Assembly: GCF_045679555.1 (NCBI RefSeq) | Contig: NC_092098.1 | Span: 22,164,038 to 22,228,037 of the forward strand | Length of the DNA: 64,000 bases | Source of the DNA: Salvelinus alpinus | Lineage: Eukaryota; Chordata; Actinopteri; Salmoniformes; Salmonidae | Reading direction: 5' to 3' | Shown: positions 50,012 through 60,964 of the stretch, piece by piece | Layout: each line of letters begins with the position of its first letter | Numbering within the stretch: position 1 is the stretch's first letter | The notes under the pieces: model-generated | Told to the model about the DNA's origin: nothing | Databases searched by the model: none | The model's input: the letters and a program-made list of their open reading frames with translations, nothing else | Translations under genes and position numbers: made by a program

Positions 50012-52656
50012 CAGTGGCGGTCAGTGCCGTTTAAAATGAGGGAGGATGATTTTTTTCTTATGAGCACGGCCTTATTTATATTACAGCATATTGGATGAGT
50101 GTCACATATTCCATTCACCCAGCTCAATTTAACAGCGTTGTAACAGCATTACAACATGATACTCAAATTTTACCTATACCCATCACGAGGTTGCTACAAC
50201 CTATAAATGAAAGTTTACAATGTAGGTGCACACAGGATGAGAGAAAAATTCGAGGTGATACATGGACACAGTGATATTCAATACCGCCTTGCACACTCTT
50301 GCCTGCATCTAGCTGATATAGGGTGTAATCATTAGTCCAACCGTTACAAACAAGTTTCTATTGGACGTATTCAGGTATGTTTATCCCTGTTTTGTTTTCC
50401 ATTTAAGAAACTTTTTCTACAGAATCGGCGGAATGAATACACCCCTGATCTCGCGTGAACACAGTTCACTTTCATAGCAGCCACGTTGTTTTCCTTTTCG
50501 CAACTATGCGCTCTCCTCTTACCTATTCCTGTTCGCTTGTGGACTTCAATGCACAACTGTCATGAGAATTTTCAATCCCAATGATAATAACTAACAATCA
50601 ATAGCTTTGACCAATCCCCGAGGTTTGTAAGACCATGGGTTTAATAATAATTAGGCAAAGACTCAGCTTATGCAAAAAGTTAGTACAGTTTATTCAGAGA
50701 ACGTTCTAAAGTCAAGAATGCAAACACAGTCTTTATAACACACACAAACAAGTTCAAATCTTAAGCTACGCCTTGCTCAGACAGTCAGTGTTTTTTCACT
50801 ACACAGATACATTGTTTAATCTGCAACATGTTTCATAATTTTCTGCAAGCATAACAGTTTCTCCCCTCCATGGGTGGAGACAGAATGTCCTGTAAGGAAC
50901 ACAGTATTACAACTTGTCTGTCGATAGCTCATCATTTGTTTCCCACTTGCACCCTGCTTACATACTAAAAAGGAACTAAAGGTCCTTGTTCTAATTCTGA
51001 CTAAAACTACACACATCATCAGATTATAGTTTTATGATACTAATACATTTCATACAATTATATGGTTTCAGAGTGGAATTATTTAATCATTATCTTTAAA
51101 CATATAAATTATTTTATCAACAACACATCAGCTTTCCAAGCCAAACCGCTACACACAGCCTACATTGTTGTCACCATATTAGCTAAAGTAACATCATAGT
51201 CAGCATAGCTAATAGAACTAATGCGTTAGTAAACCCGCTACAATCATGCAGTAACGTTACAGTGTACAGTCAGCAGTTACACCGGTGGGCCCCAGTTGCA
51301 ATAAATTAGTAAAACCAAAAGTTTACCTTGACTTGTAAGAGATCCAGTGTTGTATTGGATAGTCATAGCCAGCTAGCTAACATAACATCCCTTTGTTTGA
51401 GCAGGGTGTTTCAGTAGACTAAACTAGTTAGCCGCATTTGCTAGCTATGTAATTGAAACTGATTTTTTTTTAAATTACTCTCTTTTTCTCTCTTGCTTCT
51501 CCTTCATTTTGGAAGAAATTCATTTGTTCTAAACTGTTGTCTATTGTCTTTCTCTCCCTTTGAGTCAACTACTCACCACATGTTTTGCACTGCAGTGCTA
51601 TCCAGCTGTAGTTTATGCTTTCAGTACTAGATACGTTTTCTGATCCTTTGATTGGGTGGACATGTCAGTTCATTGAGTGCAAGAGCTCTGATGAGTTGGA
51701 GGACGTCCTCCGGAAGTTGTCATTATTACTGTGTAACATGCTGACCAGACCGCTTGCGCGCGTGGGTCCGCCATCGCGCACATGTTGATTGTGTCCACAC
51801 ACACCAGACATGATCAGGAGGACACTCAGGTTGAAATATCAAAACTAATTCTGAACCAACTATATTTATTTGGGGACAGGTCGTAAAGCATTAAACATTT
51901 ATGGCAATTTAGCTAGCTAGCTTGCTGTTGCTAGCTAATTTGTATTGGGATATAATCATTGGGTTGTTATTTGACCTGAAATGCACAAGGTCCTCTACTC
52001 CACTGATAAAAGGGTAAACTGAGTTTGTTTCTAGTAATCTCTCCTCCTTCAGGTTTCTTCTTCTTTGAACTTTATATAGCGGTTGGCAACCAACTTTAAG
52101 GTGCATTACCACTACCAAGTGTACTGGAGTGTGAACCTCAGTTCATCTTTCAATCACCCACGTGGGTATATGCCCCTAAAAAGCAATGAGGAGATGGGAG
52201 AGGCAGGACTTGCAGCGCGTCATGCGTCACAAATAGAATCAAGTTCTATTTTAACACCTGGCTACGCAGGAGCTCGTTGACGCGCAATGATTGAATAACA
52301 TCTATGTGTACATTTATTTTGCAACACTCGCGCAACGTGAGCGGTGTGGTCAGCATGTAAGTCTATAGAAGGGGGTGAGAACCATGAGCCTCCTAGGTTT
52401 TGTATTGAAGTCAATGTACCCAGAGGAGGACGGAAGCTAGCTTTCCTCCGGTTACACTATGGTGCTAAACTACAGAGTGCTGTTGAGGCTACTGTAGACC
52501 TTCTTTCCAAATTATGTGTTTAATCAATTATTTGGTGACGTGATTATATTTAGTATAGTTTTAACTAAAAATAACAACTTTTAAAATGTTTTACAATTTT
52601 TATTTGAATGAAATTCACTGAGGAGGATGGTCCTCCCCTTCCTTCCTCCTCCACTG
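50012..52656. mobile_element. Non-autonomous hAT element with nested LTR
   Basis: Left end CAGTGGCGGTCAGTGCC, right end (inverse) CAGTGGAGGAGGAAGG; the inner ends share a gaggatg-type block. Flanking octamers CTGGAGAC (50004-50011) and CTGGACCC (52657-52664) match at 6 of 8. It contains no transposase. A solo LTR is inserted at 50558-51119. Confidence 0.7.
50558..51119 (+). mobile_element. Solo LTR of an LTR retroelement (fossil)
   Basis: 562 bp starting TGTCATGAG and ending TTTTATCA, flanked by a perfect 5-bp duplication ACAAC (50553-50557, 51120-51124). AT-rich, no internal region. It differs from the TGTCACG LTR family elsewhere in the window; an endogenous-retrovirus or Gypsy origin cannot be decided from the LTR alone. 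Confidence 0.65.
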
Positions 52657-52854
52657 CTGGACCCAGTGCTTGACTTGGATCAGCATCAACAGAGTGGAGA
52701 CTGAAACGCCTGCACCAGTAGAAATTCATTTTTTTCGAGCTGAAAGACAATAGCCATGATGTTGCAGAACAATTTAAGTCAATAAGTAATCGTTTTATTG
52801 ACTTAAAGTGACAAACACAAACTGAAAATTAGTGCCAACAATGTGTATTTTCCT

Positions 52855-53423
52855 CAGTGTTGGAAAAAGTATAAAATTGTCATACTTGAGTAATAGTAAA
52901 GATGCCTGAAAAGAAAATTACTCAAGTGAAATTCACCCAGTAAAATACTACTTGAGTAGTTATAAGTATTTGGTTTTAAATATACTTAAGTATCAAAAGT
53001 AAATGTAATTGCTAAAATATACTTAAGTATCAAAAGTAAAAGTATAAATTATTTCACATTCCTTATATTAAACAAACCAGATGGCACAGTTTTCTATTTA
53101 CGGATAGCCAGGGGCACACTCTAACACTCAGACATAATTTACAAACAAGCATTTGTGTTTATTGAGACCGCCAGACCAGTGATGTTCTCTTGATAAGTGT
53201 GAATTGGACCATGTTCCTGTCCTGCTAAGCATTTAAAATGTAAGGAGTACTTTTGGATGTCAAGGAAAGTGTATGGAGTAAAAAGTACATTATTTTGTTT
53301 AGGAATGTAGTGGAGTAAAAGGAAAAGTTGTCAAAAAATATAAATAGTAAAGTACAGATATATATTTTTAAACTACTTATGTAGTACTTTAAAGTATTTT
53401 TACTGAAGTACTTTACACCACTG
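52855..53423. mobile_element. hAT MITE of 569 bp
   Basis: Begins CAGTGTTGGAAAAAGTA and ends TACTTTACACCACTG; octamers ATTTTCCT (52847-52854) and CTTTTCCT (53424-53431) match at 7 of 8. The interior is full of tacttaagtat and agtaaaagta motifs and encodes nothing. Confidence 0.88.
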
Positions 53424-53431
53424 CTTTTCCT

Positions 53432-53982
53432 ATGAAATGACATTTCTTTTTAGCCTACATTTAGTTTCAGGGCTGGGTTTTATTTGAATTGTACCACCCA
53501 CCAGCATGGCATTGTTTATTAATCAGAAACACCTGCAAAGTTCGCAAGTCGTGACTGAGCTGAGCAATATAAAAGATAATATTTGTCTGCAGCAAAGATG
53601 GTGGATAAATAAAGATAATTCACTCAGGCCGTTTACCATTTAAAAATGTTTGTCAGTTCCGGTCTACTTAACGGGGTGGGTCTCCCATAGACAGCAATAC
53701 AATAGCAGCTGTGTCTGGTCTAGGCCTAGTTCATTGACTATTATTGAACTAGAAAAAAATGAGAGAGTAGTGTCTCGCTTCCTTTTCCATCTCTGGCTAC
53801 AGCTTTTCATAGTAGCCTACACTTGGCTGCCTGAGCCATGGAGTAAATTAAAATAGGGGTGCAAACGTATGACTGTCCTATATAGAAATTGTACCCAAGA
53901 TAGAAAATTCCACAAACTTGTTTATTTTGTCCTGTTGTTACATCAACTATTGGTGTTTCGTGTCCGATGCGCTCAGGGTGTT
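53432..53982. other. Intergenic stretch, nothing recognised
   Basis: No gene, terminal repeat or known family identified. Confidence 0.45.
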
Positions 53983-53990
53983 GTTACATA

Positions 53991-55073
53991 CAGTGGCGTG
54001 TATTCATGGATGCCAAGGGAAGCCAGGCTTCCCCAAAACATTTACCAAGAAAAAAATACAAAAACATAAAATAATTGATCTTTCGTCTCTCTGTATTTCA
54101 TAATTTGGTCTTGGCGCACCAAAAAAAGTCACTCCTATCAAATCCCATTGAGAGCATACGCCACTGACAGAAAAGCTTGAATTGTTGCATTTCGTTTCGT
54201 TGTTGTCCTCCGGTGGCTAGCTTAGAGCCACCCTGGCTAAAATTGTCCCTTTCCTAAATTAGCCATGGATGGAGATGGGGATTTGGACTGGTGGTTTTAC
54301 TTAATTCTTCGTGCTGGCCAATGATTATAAAGGTGATTCTGATCCAACCATTAATTAATTCATTGTTGTGCCCCTGCCCTGAGAGGTTGAAAGTTAATAT
54401 TTAGCTGGATGTAGACAGCTAATGTCTACATCCAGCAAAAAATAAAAGCGTATACTGTATCACAGTGATACTCTACAAGTAGTGTGAGTCAACATGTTTT
54501 TATACTTGCACGAACGCGCACACACACACACACACATAAATCAAGCATTTCGCTACACCCGCAATAACATCTGCTAAATATGTGTATGTGACCAATAAAA
54601 TTAGATTTGATCAGAACCATGGACAGCCACATCATATTTAGCTTATGTTGATTTGGAATAAATTGTTTTTGGTATCATTTAGTTGTCACTGTATTAGACT
54701 AAGCAGAGGTGATTTGATGATGTTGAAATGGTGCTAGAATAGTGGAAGCAGCTCCTGTTTTCTTTGCGACTTGAGGTAGGTAGACTAACTCCTTGCTTCT
54801 AAATGAATAGTTGTTTAGTAGTACGAAAATGTCAGAAACATTAACTTGCTTAACCATGCTGTAGGTATGTATGTTACTCTACATGCAGTATGCTTTGTGG
54901 ACTTCACTGGACCGAGGTTGCTATCCGGTTTTGTGATAAAAAAAAAGGTGTGGTTGAATTTATTCTGCCACTATGTCTTATTATTTCGGCCTTTAGGCCT
55001 ATACATCACGGTCGCAAGGCGGGGGGTGGGGGGGTTTGGCTTCCCCAGAGATTTTACCCATGCACCGCTACTG
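53991..55073. mobile_element. Non-autonomous hAT element, copy B (inverse of copy A)
   Basis: Starts CAGTGGCGTGTATTCATGG and ends CATGCACCGCTACTG, with a perfect 8-bp target duplication GTTACATA (53983-53990, 55074-55081). Relative to the copy at 25948-27288 it is inverted. No transposase. Confidence 0.92.
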
Positions 55074-55399
55074 GTTACATATAATTTGCGGCATGTATCT
55101 TGAGCAAAGTCATTGTAGCCTATCATTTCACTTCCAATATCTGTGAGGCATGAGCCTACCAAATGTTGCACCGTGTCCATTACAATGTAGAAAAACGTGT
55201 CTCTAGTCCAAATCGTTTAATATTTAGGCTATCCATATTATCAAAGCTTCATCTTCTTTGTATTTCTATGGTAGATTCGCGGGCCGCAATTTATGGAAGA
55301 TGCCAAAACTTTTGAGATAACAATAGATGTCAAAGCTACTCCCCTATCCATCTTTGGTGAAGTTTTCCCTACATGCTTATGACAAATCCAGATCTAGGA

Positions 55400-56600
55400 T
55401 CTGTGCCACTGCCCGTCTGCCCAGCGCCGCCTGAGCTGCCCGTCTGCCCAGCGCCGCCTGAGCTGCCCGTCTGCCCAGCGCCGCCTGAGCTGCCCGTCTG
55501 CCCAGCGCCGTCTGAGCTGCCTGTCTGTCCAGCGCCGTCTGAGCCGCACGTCTGCCCTGAGCCGTCAGAGCCGCCCGTCTGTACTGAGCCGCTAGAGCCG
55601 TCCGTCAGTCAGGAGCCACTAGAGCCGCCCGCCAGTCAGGAGCCGCCAGAGCCGCCCGCCAGTCAGGAGCCGCCAGAACCGCCCGCCAGTCAGGAGCCGC
55701 CAGAGCCGCCCGCCAGTCAGGAGCCGCCAGAGCCGCCCGTCAGTCCGGAGCTGCCTTTCAGCCCGGAGCTGCCTTTCAGTCCTGAGCTGCCCCTCAGTCC
55801 TGAGTTGCCCCTCAGTCCGGAGCTGCCCCTCAGTCCGGAGCTGCCCCTCAGTCCTGAGCTGCCCCTCAGTCCGGAGCTGCCCCTCAGTCCTGACCTGCCC
55901 CTCAGTCCGGAGCTGCCCCTCAGTCCTGAGCTGCCCCTCAGTCCTGAGCTGCCCTTCAGTCCTGAGCTGCCCTCAGTCCTGAGCTGCCCCTCAGTCCTGA
56001 GTTGCCCCTCAGTCCGGAGCTGCCCCTCAGTCCTGAGCTGCCCCTCAGTCCGGAGCTGCCCCTCAGTCCGGAGGAGTTTCCTCAGTCCAGAGGCGCCCCT
56101 CAGTCCAGAGGTGCTCCTCAGTCCAGTGGGGCCCTTTATTAGGGTTCCCAGGCCAAGGTCGGCGGCGAGGGTCGCCGCTAAAAGGACGCTAAGAAAGCGG
56201 ACAAAGACAATGGTGGAGTAGGGTCCACGTCCAGCGCCAGAGCTGCCACCGCAGACAGATGCCCACCCAGACCCTCCCCTATAGGTTCAGGGGGGGGGGG
56301 GGGGGGGGGGGGGGGGGTACTGTCACGTTCTGACCTTTATTTCCTTTGTTGTGTCTTTATTTAGTATGGTCAGGGCGTGAGTTGGGGTGGGCAGTCTAGT
56401 TTTGTATTTCTATGTTTTTCCTATTTCTGTGTTTGGCCTGATATGGTTCTCAATCAGAGGCAGGTTTTTTGTGTTGTCTCTGATTGGGAACCGTATTTAA
56501 GTAGCCTGTTTTGTGTTGGGTTTTGTGGGTGGTTGTCTTCAGTCTTCCTGTGTCTGCACCAGACAGAACTGTTTCGGTTTTTCACATTTGTTGTTTTGTT
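55400..56600 (+). mobile_element. 3' end of a Gypsy-type LTR retrotransposon (fossil, broken)
   Basis: Parts: a GC-rich stretch coding a proline-rich tandem repeat (units like PVCPAPPEL, EPPEPPASQ, then LSPELP), about 55400-56150, ending in a basic tail RVAAKRTLRKRTKTMVE before a stop near 56220; a polypurine-like G tract expanded to 28 G (56290-56317); and an LTR starting TGTCACG at 56321, of the same family as the solo LTR at 1223. The LTR abuts a Tc1 fragment near 56600. Most of gag and pol is absent. It is broken. Confidence 0.75.
56290..56317. repeat. G28 homopolymer at the LTR boundary
   Basis: An uninterrupted run of G directly before TACTGTCACG, that is, at the polypurine-tract position of the LTR element. 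The length may be unreliable in the assembly. Confidence 0.85.
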
Positions 56601-56601
56601 C

Positions 56602-56998
56602 AGACCTGAAAGCGCATGTGCGAGCAAGGATGCCTACAAACCTGACTCAGTTACACCAGCTCTGTCAGGAGGAATGGGCCAAAATTCACCCAACTTATTG
56701 TGGGAAGTTTGTGGAAGGCTACCCGAAACGTTTGACCCAAGTTAAACAATTTGAAGGCAATGCTACCAAATACTAATTGAGTGCATGTAAGCTTCTGACC
56801 CACTGGGAATGTGATGAAAGAAATAAAAGCTAAGTCATTCTCTCTACTATTATTCTGACATTTCACGTTCTTAAAATAAAGTGGTGATCCTGACTGACCT
56901 AAGACAGGGAATCTTTACTAGTATTAAATGTCAGGAATTGTGAAAAACTGAGTTTAAATGTATTGGCTAAGGTGTATGTAGACTTCTGACTTGAACTG
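56602..56998 (+). mobile_element. Sleeping-Beauty-type Tc1, 3' fragment
   Basis: Encodes the transposase C-terminus ([39 protein letters not shown] and stop), then the right inverted repeat ending ctgacttgaactg before TA (56999-57000). The 5' part is missing. Confidence 0.9.
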
Positions 56999-57092
56999 TA
57001 AATGTTCACTTGACAAGTTCTATGACAATTATTGTTTTCATTTTGTCATGCCAATTTTGAGCAGAATTCATTGTGACTAATTTGTTTTTAAG

Positions 57093-58787
57093 GTCCAGAG
57101 AACAAGGTGGAAGGGGAAAATAACAAGGTATGGGCACATTTTGCAATCCATTTACAAGCTGAAGTTAGCAATACAGATACTTTGAACTGGTATAGGTGAG
57201 GATGGTTTGACTAAACCCCCCATATAATTAGAATAATATGTATGTATGTTCTACCCATTATGTTGATATGACAGAACCACACATATTTTTACTTTCTCAG
57301 GGTAATCCTCCCCCCTCTTCCAAGTGCAAATCCAACTCCTGTGTAAGTGTGGCTGCATTTACACAGGCAACCCAATTCTGATATTTGTTTCACTTATTGT
57401 TTTTTTTACCAATCAGATAAATTCTTTAGCCAATAATTGGGCAAAATATCAGAATTTGGCTGCCTGTGAAAACTCAGCCTATCCTTTTCTGAAACCTGAA
57501 GACTCACTAGGTCCCAGAGCTTGAGTCACACAGACGCCTACAGTCAAGGGTTAAATACCTGATCGGTCACATAGAGTCAATTGGATATTATATGTGGTTA
57601 GAAATTGTGTGACAGATCCTCTTCTACACTGTGTTTGTCAGATGCTAACCATCGCAGATATGAAAAACCTGGGAGGACTTGGCGATGACATGAAAATTTG
57701 TAAAAAAATCTGATCTGATATATTATGACACAAAGGCAAAGAAAAAACGATTTATTTTCCATGTGGGTCTGACTGATGACACAGCCAGTACCAAAGTCAC
57801 TGTATATGGGAAGGAGTGATATGACTTATTCCAAGAGGGAAGCTTTTACCAGTTCAAAGCTCTCATTGTGGAAGGGGATATAGTGAAGGTCACAAAAAAA
57901 GCAAAGTGTCCAAAAAAAGCCAATTAGAAGTTCCTCAGAGGCTGGAGTTGGAGGCAAGGATGCTCATTGAACCGGCCCACCATCCAATCTGCTCCATCAC
58001 TGATGCCAAGGCCTCTTACCCAGGCAGCTAGATGAGCATTGATGGAACTGTTATTGATGTGAGTCATACAGTACCTCTTTAAATGACCTTTAAATAACCC
58101 TTTGCTAATTGTTTTAGTTAACTACACCCTCTCTTTGCTCAGATGACACCTGTGAGTAAAGTGAATGTGAAAAAGGAGAGCACCAGGAAGTTGATTGAGC
58201 ACCGCAGCCTGACCTTGCAGGATGAGACTGGTTCTATTGAGGTCTGTCTCTGGAGAGAGCAGGCCCACAACTGCCGTGCTTTGGTTGGAGATGCCGTAAG
58301 GGTGACCAATGTGTACTCCAGTGAGTACTTTGACAGTATTTCTCTCAACTCAACTGGAAGAACCAGGGTTTATAAGGTGGGTCCTGTTACTAAGGGCCGG
58401 GTAGTCTGCCATTGCCTCTGCTTTTCAAATAGACGATCAGCTCTTTATTGCAGGCTAGTGATGATATTCATATAAAACCTATAAATGTTATGGTCTCTCT
58501 CACTCTCTGTGGTGTAAATTAGGTCCAGCCTGCTACTTTGGAGACTGTGAGGCTGTCTATTGAAGCAATTGAAAAGTGCACTAAGATGGAGGCGACCCTG
58601 GAAACAGACAGATGGAAAGCTGAGACTCTTCAATGTGGCATCGGAGATCCTGGTACAGACCTATGGCATTAAACTTGAGGGAGACTTTGGAGAGAGGCTT
58701 CTTAAGATAATGCCGCTTTCTGCAGAGGCAAAAATACAAGGCAATAGAATTACAACTCTCACAAAGATTGAAGTCCATCCTGAATGA
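57093..58787 (+). pseudogene. Degenerate multi-exon gene with OB-fold-like domains, unidentified
   Basis: Exons with good splice sites: 57093-57127 (GPENKVEGENNK), 57301-57342 (GNPPPSSKCKSNSC), 57642-58058, 58143-58376 and 58523-58787. Exon 3 opens MLTIADMKNLGGLGDD and later reads RFIFHVGLTDDTASTKVTVY in another phase with at least three internal stops; exon 4 is clean and reads LTLQDETGSIEVCLWREQAH, GDAVRVTNVYSSEYFDSISL, a single-strand-binding OB-fold pattern like those of RPA. The last exon changes frame before LRLFNVASEILVQTYGIKL. I do not recognise the family; an RPA-like protein, or one from a DNA-transposon source such as a Helitron, are both possible. The 5' end is cut off by the Tc1 fragment at 56998. 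Confidence 0.6.
57353..57477. repeat. Short palindromic MITE, second copy
   Basis: Inverted ends ctgcatttacacaggcaacc and gctgcctgtgaaaactcag; inner blocks attctgatattt / aaatatcagaattt pair. Related to 45065-45149. It starts only 10 bp after the donor of the second OB-gene exon. Confidence 0.75.
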
Positions 58788-59142
58788 TAAAAGGTTTTGT
58801 GGATGAAAGTTGGATTACTGGCAACTTTGGCCACATAACCAATGACTTGAGCTAGAATATAATTGTTAATGTATTGATTTGTATTTTTACTTATACTTTT
58901 TCATTTTGTAATGAACTGAGCTGAAGTGGTACACCACAAACAAAATATCATTGAATCCAAGATTTGTCTGATTTCAGTTTAATTCCGCATGTAAAACCAT
59001 TGTATTTCACAAGTGGTAAGAGAGGGGTAATGGGTTTCTATCTTTAAACTATTATACACAATGTATTCAGCTAAAAGAAATTGCTTTTATTAGAAGCTGA
59101 AAAGAGACCTGGCTGATGCCTGTATTATAAATACTGTACATA

Positions 59143-59312
59143 GGGCTCTATTTCAATCTGTATGCGTGATAAAAATGTAATGATAATTTCCAATTGAGCA
59201 GACATATGCAGCGTTTACCGTAAATGCAGTCTCCGTCAACGCGGGACCATTGCCTTTAAATTTCAATTGGGCTTTAATGCTGAACTTCCGCGATATGGAT
59301 TGAATAGAGCCC
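59143..59312. repeat. Short MITE with gggctctatt ends
   Basis: Ends gggctctatttcaatctgta and atggattgaatagagccc are inverses over 170 bp. No coding capacity; no target duplication found. Confidence 0.75.
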
Positions 59313-60076
59313 ATCAAACCCCAATGTTTATCCTTGCCACCGTCATGTTTTCTTTTCAGGGAGGCTATGGCCTTTTGTCAAACATGTATAGTCAAGGAAG
59401 CAATTTCCTTTTTATCCTTCCCGTTTATTGCAGGGAACATCTACAAGAGACTGAGGTCCTTCACATCAAGTACCATTTAGTTAGATCCTTTCACATCATT
59501 ACACTCAGGAAAACAAACACATTAAATAAATACTTCATTCAAACATTTGGTGCACCATATTTTTCTGAGGAACTACTACATAAGTGACTAACAAATTAAG
59601 AGCTATATCTCAACAGCATACAATTCACAACAGCACAAACACAAAAGACAGTACACAAAATGTACATATTTAACCATTTTTGACATCTCTCTTGATTTGA
59701 CCAACATTGACCATTATGAATTTGCAGTATATTCAGATTTCTCAATTGAAACAGGAGATCATTCTACATCTTTTTGTAACTTTGTAGTTTCTGTTGCATC
59801 TAGGAATTTGTGTTGAGTTATCTAGCACACATGATGTATGCACTGAAATGGTCCTTGAGGGGAACAAGATTTACAATTTTATTCACCATGATCAATTTAC
59901 AGTTTGCATGTTTGGGTTACAGTTTTGGTCAATTCAATAAATAGTTGTATGCAAATACAAGGAATGATAGATTTCAGTCATTAGCATATAACAGAGAGGA
60001 CTTATGTTGAATGTTTTACTCTGAAGTTACAAATAAATAGCTTTTTATAAGGTTGCTTCCCTTGAGAACTTGAAAT

Positions 60077-60078
<2 letters not shown>

Positions 60079-60124
<46 letters not shown>
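60079..60124. repeat. (TG)n microsatellite
   Basis: About 23 TG units, 25 bp downstream of the rnasek stop codon in the gene's sense, within its 3' UTR. Confidence 0.97.
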
Positions 60125-60128
<4 letters not shown>

Positions 60129-60149
60129 CTTCTGATGCTGCAGGGGAAC

Positions 60150-60542
60150 TTATGTCACCATGTACTCCTGGCGCTTGTTGAGTCGAACCTGGCAGAGTGA
60201 CACCGCCCCCACTGCAACATAAATGGCTGCTGCGATGAAGCAGTTGATGCCCACCTGGTTGTAGAGTCCATATATGGTCCCCGGGGGGTTCTTACTGTGG
60301 GCAGAGAGAGAGATGAAAGAAAGAGTTGAGTTTGAGGGAAAACCCAAGAGAGACAACATGGGATGGTTTTCTAAGGGTGAATTCAAAAGGGATCTAAACT
60401 AGAAGAGAAACTCAGTTCATTGTAAGGGTCTAATGGTTCCTTTTCTTCACACCACTTACTCATTGCGGATGTCCTCCTCTGTGAAGGGCACGTCCTCAAT
60501 CAGTACAGCAGACTTTGCACTGAAGAAGATCCCCAACATCAC
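60150..60542 (-). CDS. rnasek: Ribonuclease kappa, last two exons (partial)
   Basis: Minus-strand exons 60542-60470 (VMLGIFFSAKSAVLIEDVPF, TEEDIRN) and 60294-60150 (KNPPGTIYGLYNQVGINCF, then a second membrane helix IAAAIYVAVGAVSLC and QVRLNKRQEYMVT, stop TAA at 60152-60150). The junction phase gives Asp. This is the RNASEK signature: two transmembrane helices and the conserved QVRLNKR-EYMV C-terminus. The protein is a small membrane protein associated with the V-ATPase, needed for endosomal acidification and endocytic entry of several viruses. The first exon (MASLLCCGPK-type, about 26 aa) is not found between 60542 and the window end, so the intron is at least 3.4 kb and contains a Tc1. Confidence 0.9.
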
Positions 60543-60964
60543 CTACAATACAACAAGAGAATACATATGTTATGCATTATGCACATTCAGTGTAGTCAGA
60601 GAGTAAAGGGGTTTGGATTACGGGGCCAATTAGGGCCTGTCATGCCAAATAGTGTCCCCCTCTACGGGATTCGATGAGTTCTAGCCTCTGTTGCCAAAAC
60701 TTGCAACATTCTGACCGGATTACGTAATGAACCAAAGCATCCGTTGCTATGCTGGTTGCTTGGCTCCTTTTTACCTCGTAGCGGTTGCGAAGGAGGATGC
60801 GGGCAGTCCTAGTTCACCTCAAACACTCACCTAGTCCTCGCAAAATGATTACCTCAGATTTGCTCTCCAAGGACAGTGTTTTTGGCATTGACAACCTGCT
60901 AACTACCTGCTTCTTCAGAGGACCGACTGGGAAGAGAACATTTTCTTTACCATGTATGTCTTTA

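Larger units (their letters stand above)
58788..60149. other. Intergenic and rnasek 3' UTR region
   Basis: Contains an inverted-repeat element at 59143-59312 and a TG microsatellite at 60079-60124. On the minus strand the part next to 60150 is the likely rnasek 3' UTR. No gene recognised. Confidence 0.5.

Noticed and set aside
55373-56221. A 282-codon proline-rich host gene
   Set aside because: It lies directly before the polypurine tract and LTR of a retroelement and its product is a tandem repeat; it is best read as part of that fossil.
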